A DNA stretch of 64,000 bases from Molossus alvarezi (Eukaryota; Chordata; Mammalia; Chiroptera; Molossidae), in contig CM073886.1 of assembly GCA_037176705.1 (NCBI GenBank), forward strand, positions 130,044,001-130,108,000. The letters are read 5' to 3'. The position numbers and the translations under genes were made by a program. The notes under the pieces were generated by a model, which searched no databases, had not been told where the DNA came from, and worked only from the letters and a program-made list of their open reading frames with translations. Below are positions 57,169 through 64,000 of this stretch, in pieces. Position 1 is the first letter of the stretch; each line of letters opens with the position of its first letter.

Positions 57169-57218
<50 letters not shown>
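57037..57218. repeat. Compound polypyrimidine tract: (TTCC)n (TCC)n (TTC)n (TC)n
   Basis: About 180 pyrimidines in four blocks: TTCC to about 57107, mixed TCC to 57146, TTC to 57173, TC to 57218. Mirror-like blocks favour triplex (H-DNA). Lysine/glutamate/arginine-rich minus frames here are artefacts. Confidence 0.98.
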
Positions 57219-57221
<3 letters not shown>

Positions 57222-57317
57222 TCCTTTCTTTCGACAATGGATATAATGAGAAGTAAAGTATACAGAAGACATATCATGAGTCATGGCCTTGATCTGGCTG
57301 CACTATTTTAAAAGATT

Positions 57318-57360
57318 TATTTATTGAATTTATTGGGGTGACATTGGTTAAGTTTTTACT
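57318..57360 (-). mobile_element. L1 3' terminus scrap
   Basis: 'attgaatttattggggtgac' followed by 'attggttaag' is the extreme 3' end of the laurasiatherian L1, inverted. Confidence 0.6.
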
Positions 57361-57371
57361 TAGATGCAAAT

Positions 57372-57540
57372 GGCCTGGTGTCTCAGCTGGACAGAGCATC
57401 GCCCTGTACACCAAGAGTTTGGATTCGATTCCTGGTCAGGGAACATGTGGGAGGGAACCAATCAATGTTTCTCTCTCTCTTCCTTCCTCTCTCTCTAAGA
57501 ATCAATAGAAGCATATCCTTGGGTTGGGTTAAAAAATAAT
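57372..57540 (+). mobile_element. Ves SINE, internally deleted
   Basis: Head 'ggcctggtgtctcagctgga', B box 'ggattcgattcctggt', then a jump from 'agggaacatg' to 'tgggagggaaccaatcaatg', so about 30 bases of the usual middle are gone. Ends 'cttgggttgggttaaaaaa'. Short target repeat 'atgcaaatg' (57364, 57543). Confidence 0.88.
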
Positions 57541-57615
57541 AAATGCAAATGTACAGAGAAGATAAAAAAATGTTTACAGTTGTTCAGCAGAAACAAATTA
57601 GAAATAGTATTTGTT

Positions 57616-57804
57616 GCCTGGCAGGTGTAGCTCACTGGTTGAGCGTCACCCCAGCACCAAGGGGTCGCCAGTTCGATTCCCGGTCAGGACACATGCCCAG
57701 GTTGTGGGCCTGATCCCCAGTGGGTGGCATGCAGGGGACAGCCAATTGATGTTCTCTCTCATCGATGATCTCTCTCTAAAATCAATAAAGAAATAATATT
57801 TAAT
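57616..57804 (+). mobile_element. Ves SINE (short type) with intact B box
   Basis: 'gcctggcaggtgtagctcac' head, perfect B box 'gttcgattcc' at 57671, 'gatccccagtgggtggcatg', 'atcgatgatctctctctaaa' and end 'aatcaataaagaaa'. Target repeat 57601-57615 and 57790-57804 matches at 12 of 15. Confidence 0.93.
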
Positions 57805-59049
57805 AAAAATATGTGTTAATATCTTCCTTGGAAATATGCTACTTATTATGGTAGTTTTACCATATTTTTCAACTTTAAAGGCAATGAACTCAGAAATGAT
57901 AAAGGGATGACATCATTCAAAATTGTCACTGTGAATTAGCTAGAGCCATTGGCCAAATCAGATAGCATGTATATGGGCAAGACAAAATTAATTTGAGTCA
58001 AGTGGGCTTTTCAAGTGAAATAGAGTCAGACAGTGAAATTTTGAGCTTGATTGAGTCCTGGTGAAAATCATAGCAATTGATTACTTCAGTGTGCTTGGTA
58101 CGGTTCTGCACTTGGGTATGCTTCGACCAGTGTTTATATTCAGTTGCATTTGCTTATTTAATAAAAGAACGCTTTTTTGGCAAATGAGATGGAATTCAAA
58201 ATGTTTGATGTCAGATGGTACTTGTCTTAATAGGAGTAAAAAATCAAGTCTTATTTTGAAGTTTCAAAATATCACAAATCACAGATTATACTGTAGTATA
58301 GCCAAAGGTTTATAGTGGCTATAAACTTAAAATATATATTTGTTTTTGTACTTGATAATGCTTACCTGACTCAGAAAAGTTGTTTGGCGTAATATATACT
58401 CTGCTTACATTTAAAACAATGAGCAGAGAGATTAACTCAGTAATTCCAATGTATTGTTTAAGTATAAGTTAAATTGTGATTAAACAAGCATTTAAAAAAA
58501 TATAAAGTAGCAATTTAAAATCCTCTGGAAGTGTCTTTCAACTTACCAAAAATGTGTTAATGGTCTTATTACAATTTTTAGATTGTAGAAACAATAATCT
58601 TAGAGTATAAAAATGCTCACTGTAAAATGGAAATAATTCCGAAGTGTTAGGTACAGCGCCCCCTCCTCGTGGCTCTCCTAGCAGGTTAACTAGTGAATTA
58701 CCCGTTTAGTTAGGTCATGAAACTCTGGCGTGCACCCTCTGGTCTGGAGGGCTTGCTGCAATGCAGATCTCAGAACTCTCCCCTTTCTGACTCAGTGCAT
58801 CGGGCATGTGACTGAGACTTTGCCTGTCTACCCAGGTCGCCGTTGACAGCAGCACAGCGGAACCGGCGCTTTGGGGAGCCCTGGCCCAGAGCGGGGGAAA
58901 CCCGTGTGCCCTGGATCAGGACGACGGCCGTCGTCATGCCTGTTCTTCCGAGCAGACACGAGTCCTCTACGAACCATTCGGCGGACCAGCTGTGATCTCG
59001 AGAACAATGGGAAGAAGGCCCAGGCGGGAAGAAGACCTGGGCTAGGTTC
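57805..59049. other. Unassigned DNA, AT-rich then GC-rich from 58650
   Basis: No gene. 58830-59050 keeps about 18 CpGs and lies between AT-rich flanks. Frames there have no known domains. Confidence 0.4.
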
Positions 59050-59200
59050 AGTGGTTGACATGGTACAGGTACAGGTATGACTTTGATTAGTCCATGTCCT
59101 TGAGGCTGAGTTTCTCCCTTGCAAAATGAAGACAGTGTTCACATTGCAGACTGTGTGAGGGTTAAATGAACAGGTATTTGCTTTGTAAATGTATTATCAT
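59050..59200 (+). mobile_element. MIR SINE 3' half
   Basis: 'ccttgaggctgagtttctcc', 'cttgcaaaatgaagacagtg' and 'ctgtgtgagggttaaatgaa' are MIR core and 3' region in order. Confidence 0.7.
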
Positions 59201-59352
59201 ATACAAATGGAAGATACTAATTTATTCGTTTGGAGCCCAGAATGTCATGTAGAAGCAAGATTTTACATGTTAGCTAGGTACTCAATTCAGCCCACCCGAA
59301 TCGGTTTAAAACTGAGCGCTTCTTAGAAAGGTGTTGAATGTATTTAAAAAAC

Positions 59353-59567
59353 AAATTTTTTTTTCTTTATGCTTTTTTAGAGAGAGAGGAAGGGAGAAGG
59401 AGGAAGATAGAAACATCGATGAGAGAGAACATCGATTGGCTGCCTCCTGCATGTCCCCCACTGGGGATCAGGCCCCACAGCCTGGGCATGTGCCCTGATG
59501 GGGAATCGAACCGGTGACCTCTTGGTGTATGGGTCAGTGCTCAACCACTTGGCCACACTGGACGGGC
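59353..59567 (-). mobile_element. Ves SINE (short type)
   Basis: T-rich left end, 'gaaacatcgatgagagagaa', 'gggaatcgaaccggtgacct' (B box inverted), head complement 'cttggccacactggacggg' right. Confidence 0.94.
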
Positions 59568-60306
59568 AGAAATCGGAGTGTTCTGACCTAGGTCACCTAC
59601 ATACCTGTCTAAGCCACTGGGGACACCACCACGACCCACCTTCAGGGGGCCACTCAACTTGTTTCTACCTTTAGGGTGAAGTTCTTCCATTCGAAGGAGG
59701 AGGGGCTCTAGTTTGTGCAGGCCAGGAAGGTGGGGAGCTAGATTTGAAGGGCCAATCTTCCAGGGAGCTACCCAACTAACCAGAGGAAGCAAAAGTAGAG
59801 CCTGTATAAGGCAAACAGGGAGAAAAAGGAGATAATGGTTGTAATAACCACGTTACAGAGGAAAGCTTTGGTTTTTAGGGATCTGAAATTAGAAGGAAAA
59901 GGATTTATACATTTGTGAGCCATTAATATATAAGTCATCCTAAAGTTGGGTCACTAATATCAATCCTAAACACTGTTAATTGGTTTGTGGGTTCAATACA
60001 ATAAGCCTCACATAGCAGGGAAGTCTTTATAGAAAGTTCGTAGCTCTGGCTTTTATCTGCTGATACGTAAACTACCTGAGCATGAGGGCAAACCTCATGG
60101 GAAATGGGATCAGATCTTGAATAAACTCAGTCTGGGGAGCTGGATTTTTCTAAATAGGATTTGTATATACTATGTATATACCATAGTTATCCAATCAGCT
60201 GATACAACTAAACTGATGAGGATTTAGATTATTTCCCTGTTTTCATGATAATTGTGGAAAATACTTTGTATGAGTTTTGTGGTTTCCTTATGATATATTT
60301 CTATTT
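59568..60306. other. Unassigned DNA
   Basis: No gene or clear repeat recognised. Confidence 0.4.
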
Positions 60307-60318
60307 TAAAATTGCTTG

Positions 60319-60466
60319 GAATTCACCGACCAACTTGTAAAGACCCACACCAGAGTTTCTGTGCAGAGGACCCAGGCTCCAGCTGTGGCCACCACATAAT
60401 TTTATACAAGAAAAAGTGAATAAAGCCTGTTAATTAAAAAATAAATAAATAAATAAATAAATAAAA
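60319..60466 (+). pseudogene. Retroposed 3' end of an unidentified polyadenylated RNA
   Basis: A 148-base insert bounded by the repeat 'taaaattgcttg' (60307-60318 and 60467-60478) ends in 'gtgaataaagcctgttaatt' and then an A-rich '(aaat)n' tail. The AATAAA signal sits about 11 bases before the tail, as in a processed mRNA. It resembles no SINE in this window. The parent gene is unknown; one short reading frame runs to a TAA about 40 bases before the signal. A 5'-truncated processed pseudogene is the simplest reading. Confidence 0.6.
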
Positions 60467-60478
60467 TAAAATTGCTTG

Positions 60479-60680
60479 ATATAGATTTTCAAATAATCTC
60501 TTTTAGGAGACTTCTTCTAGGGAGGTGTGGGAATGTTTGCTGCCCTACTTTTTGACCAGATGCTGATTATTTTGAATTGCCATATTGATACAAAAATAAT
60601 ATTTTATTTGGTTGATTTTTGCTTTTCATTTCTTCATATACAAGTAATGGTGAATATTGTTTGTATCTATTGTCTCGTTG

Positions 60681-60682
<2 letters not shown>
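60479..60682. other. AT-rich spacer
   Basis: Nothing recognised. Confidence 0.4.

Positions 60683-60731
<49 letters not shown>
60683..60731. repeat. (TA)n and T-run microsatellite
   Basis: About 15 TA units followed by about 18 T residues. Confidence 0.95.
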
Positions 60732-61927
60732 GAATGCAGTATTTTCCTACCTGTGTGCTGTGTGTCAATGAATATGAGCATGTGTGTTTTAGTAACTGTA
60801 ACCGCTCTGTTTGGAAAAAAGCAATTTTGTTATGTACAGTGCAAATTATTTGCGTATTGTTTTATGCTTTTTAAACATTGTTTAATATTTTAATGGTTTT
60901 GATCTTTGGACCCATAAGTTTTTATCTTTATACTTATATTCTTAAAAATGTCTTTCATTCTCTGTGGAAATATCATGGGTCTATATACTTCTTATATATC
61001 TGTTTATAGTTTTTACATTTAGCTGCTTGAACTCACCGCCGGTTTTGTACGTGGTGCATTTGTTGTACCAGCTAAGCCTCATCGATTTCTCTTCCGGAGA
61101 CGGACATTTCTCCTTTGCGTTGATATCTGCCCGTCGAAACTGCATCACTTTTTGCTGTGTCTAACTTCTGTTTCTCCCTACTCAAAAAAGCCTGCTTTCC
61201 ACGTTTCCCCACGTTGTCCTGCTGATCAGCCCCGTTCATCGTTTTACAGGCGAAACACACTTTTCAAGTCTGGCCACCTTTTGGGATTGATAACCAGGCT
61301 GTTGAGGAAACGGCTCAAAGCTATTCACATGATTTATGGTCAGTACATGACCATTTGGTTTGACTCTGGGAAATTCACGTGATGTCTCAAAAAGCTCTGA
61401 TCACATCGCACCCGACCCTTCACCTCTGCAGTGACCACTCACAACTTCTTCAAGCAGCTCAACCTGTTTCAACTGATGGCAAAAAATAAAAAGGTTCCCC
61501 TTTTCAGCCACTGTTTTCTAACTTTTATCCCTAACCTTGATGTTCCATGCTATTTGTTGTCATACCAAATCACGTGTTAAGTTATAGTGGGTTGTCTCCA
61601 AATTTAGAATTTTCTGTATTCTTTCTCTTTTTTTCTTAACCCTTTGTTGAAAACTCTTGAAAAATGACTCCAAAGGGTCAAAGTCCCAGTGACCCTTTTG
61701 ATGACTGTTAATGGCATGTATTAATGGAAAAGGGACAGAAAATTAGAAAAACATTCACATCCAGTACTACACATGGATTTATCATCCTAGTATAAATAAT
61801 GGTAAGTACTAGAACACAGAAAATATTAAGTTATTAGCTAAAGTCCATTGTTATTTCTTTCCTTTTGAGACTCGCTGTGTAAATCTGTTCTCTCCTATTT
61901 TGGGTTGCCTGTCTGCTTTTGGCATTG
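60732..61927. other. Unassigned DNA with preserved CpGs at 61030-61430
   Basis: No gene recognised. Several short frames occur on both strands at 60964-61382 without a known domain. The CpG-retaining part could be a low-copy transposon relic or unique DNA. Confidence 0.35.
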
Positions 61928-62064
61928 GTGTGTGTGTGTGTGTGTATGTGAGTGTGTGTGTGTGTGTGAGTATGTGTGTGTGTATGTGAGTGTGTGTGTG
62001 TGTGTATGTGAGTATGTGTGTATGTGTGTGTGTATGTGAGTGTGCGTGTGCGTGTGCGTGTGTG
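61928..62064. repeat. (TG)n microsatellite with GTATGTGA interruptions
   Basis: About 135 bases of TG units broken by 'tatgtgag' at fairly regular spacing. Histidine/threonine-rich minus frames are artefacts. Confidence 0.97.
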
Positions 62065-63696
62065 ACTTGAATATGCCATTCTTTATGGGTCAACCTCAGC
62101 TGGGCTTCAGTCCCATTACCCACCCAGTGATGTATAACTTCAATCCACATCAAAGCTTTAGGATATGTATACATTAATATTAAAAGTTATCAAGGAAATA
62201 GAAAGCAATTGCATTATTCCTGATATTCAAGAACTCTCCTTGATTTCTGAAACATGCTCATTACATTTTTAAATTTTTTGTAATTGATTATTTGGGGTTT
62301 TCTGGGTAGACAATCTGCCATATTCTCTACTTTTCCATTCAATGGTCATATTATTCTTTGTTTACAAGAAATAACAGGTTCACCCCCTGATGGCTCTGGT
62401 CCATCAGAGGTGGCATAAGTGTCATGAGATCTAGGCTATGCTAAAATAGAGCCCCAATTACTTCTATTTGTTTCTCTAATGTTGTATGACATACATCCTC
62501 TCTGTTTTACGCTCTTCGTCATTTAGTTTTAAATTGACCGCATAGATAGCATATAGGTAGATTTCCAGGTCATGAATTTTTCACTTTTAACAGAAGAGCT
62601 AAAACCCTAATATTTATTTTCACAACTGGTATGTCCCATGTGTATCACATAGTTATGCTTCCATTTTGCATCATTTCTGTTTGTTTTCAGAAATCATACT
62701 TTAAATCACTTATGTATTTTTTATCCTTTATACTGACTTGATTAAAATAGATTCTGATTATCATTCTTTTAGAGGTTCCTTTTCACTAAAATTATAAAAC
62801 TATAGTTCTGTACATCAAGTCCTCACTGAAATAATATGTTTTGAAATTCTGTGTATGTGAGTTTCTCTCCTCTCCTGACCGATCTCCTGGTTTATTTCAC
62901 TTTGAGATTCCAGACCCAGAGGGATACGTTGTTTTAAATATTTTATATTACTCATCTTTTAGCATCTACACTCTGTTCTGAAATTATATATACAAAATTA
63001 AGCTTAAATAAATACATGGTTGCTTTCAATGATCACTACCAGGTTATTTTTGGTAATATAGCCTTCCAACTTTCAATTTATTTTGGTTACTTTTTCAATC
63101 AGTTACATTGAATCTTTGGGACTTTATTCAGGAAAAGTATTTAGGTAAAATATTTTCTGGACCCTGATGCAAATCAAAGTACTTTTCAGTGTTCCATCCT
63201 ATTAGCGTAACTTCACAGAATATTAAAAACCGAATCACAAAATTTTATTTTTTAGTTAATCCATTGTCTTTTAGCATTTAATGTTATGTGTCTCAAGCAA
63301 AGTTAAGTTTTATTCCTTTAAAGCTAACCTTTCAGCTTCTTTATAGTTTTTTTTGTGTGTGTGTTTTTTTTTTATTCTTGAATTTCAGAAAATGTAACTG
63401 GTACACATATATTTTAATCCTCTTTGCATAAATTAAAGACTTGGTTGTGTATTCAGCTTAGTAAGTTTTCTTGTCCCATGACTCATTATTACATTCGTTT
63501 TATTTTTCTCACTTTTTGTTTATGAACACAACTTTATAAACATTTAGACAACTTCTTTTTACCCTACAGTTATTTTTAGTGTCATTTAAATATTTTTATT
63601 TCTCACCGGTTGTAAGTTCAATTTTTAGTGTACTCTATGACTTGCTATAGTTTTTTTCTATTAATTGTATTTTGATTTTCTTTAGCTTTGTTTCTT
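62065..63696. other. Unassigned T-rich DNA
   Basis: No gene or clear repeat recognised in 1.6 kb. Poly(T) runs near 63340-63375. Confidence 0.4.
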
Positions 63697-64000
63697 TTTT
63701 TAAAATTATTTTTATTAATTTGTTTTTGTTACAGATGTTTCTCTTTTTTCCCCCATTGACACTCTCTTCCCCATCCTCCCCACCCCGTCCCCAGCATTAT
63801 TGTCTATGTCCATTGCTTATGCCTACATGCATATCAGTTCTGTGGTTTATCTCTTTCCTCCTAACACCCAATCTTCTGAGGTTTGTCAGTCTATACCCTA
63901 CCTCTATGTCTCTGGGCCAATTTTGTTCAGCAGTTTGTTTAGTTCATTATATTCAACAAATAAGTGAGATTATATGATATTTGTCTTTCTCTGTTTGACT
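63697..64000 (-). mobile_element. L1 3' end, running off the window
   Basis: T-rich start, 'ttacagatgtttctcttttt', C-rich tract at 63754-63792, 'catgcatatcagttctgtgg', 'acaaataagtgagattatat' and 'gtctttctctgtttgact' at the edge. It is the inverted counterpart of the copy at 16130-16650. The 101-codon plus frame is antisense to L1. Confidence 0.85.

Noticed and set aside
58654..58672. CTCF-like 'gcgccccctcctcgtgg'
   Set aside because: Only the C-rich half fits; the second half has the wrong spacing.
61072..61382. Possible DNA transposase fragment
   Set aside because: Short frames on both strands lack the catalytic motifs of known mariner, hAT or piggyBac transposases.

Overview
This window is nuclear DNA from a placental mammal, almost certainly a bat. 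The main evidence is about 27 copies of Ves-type SINEs: tRNA-derived heads with a 'ggctcagcggttagagc' core, then an 'acatcgatgt' body and a CT-rich or 'gaggat' tail. Ves SINEs are a hallmark of microbats (Yangochiroptera). L1 3' ends with a polypurine tract, and older MIR, L2, MLT1-type LTR, L1M and hAT-Charlie relics, also fit a placental mammal. I cannot name the species.

I found no protein-coding gene, rRNA gene, intact tRNA gene, CRISPR array or operon. Nearly all open frames lie inside SINEs, microsatellites or random sequence. The longest (288 codons, minus strand, 32439-33305) matches nothing I recognise and is reported only as an unexplained frame. The window reads as intergenic or deep intronic DNA.

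Layout: 1-9.9 kb has no Ves SINE and holds only old repeats (an LTR-like element, MIR pair, L2, MLT1 LTR, a palindromic MITE-like element). 10-20 kb is SINE- and L1-rich with a long polypyrimidine tract. 20-24 kb is mostly AT-rich unassigned DNA. 24.0-24.4 kb is a CpG island, followed by GC-rich unique DNA to 25.7 kb. 26-34 kb mixes L1, L2 and SINEs, a 27-bp minisatellite and a Z-DNA-prone tract. 35-39 kb is SINE-free and AT-rich, with stretches resembling conserved regulatory DNA. 39.5-47.4 kb is SINE-dense, including one L1 carrying three nested SINEs. 47.4-52.7 kb is again SINE-free and holds a GATA array and its TATC inverse. 52.7-64 kb alternates SINEs with AT-rich DNA, a polypyrimidine tract, a retroposed 3' end and a terminal L1.

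The points most worth checking are a tRNA-head-only SINE form with its own target-site duplication, a perfect CTCF-type motif inside a Ves SINE, the inverted GATA/TATC pair, the CpG island with no visible gene, and several repeat-free stretches with clustered transcription-factor-like motifs. None amounts to a demonstrable new biological system. Repeat calls rest on recalled family features, without alignment, so boundaries of old repeats may be off by tens of bases.
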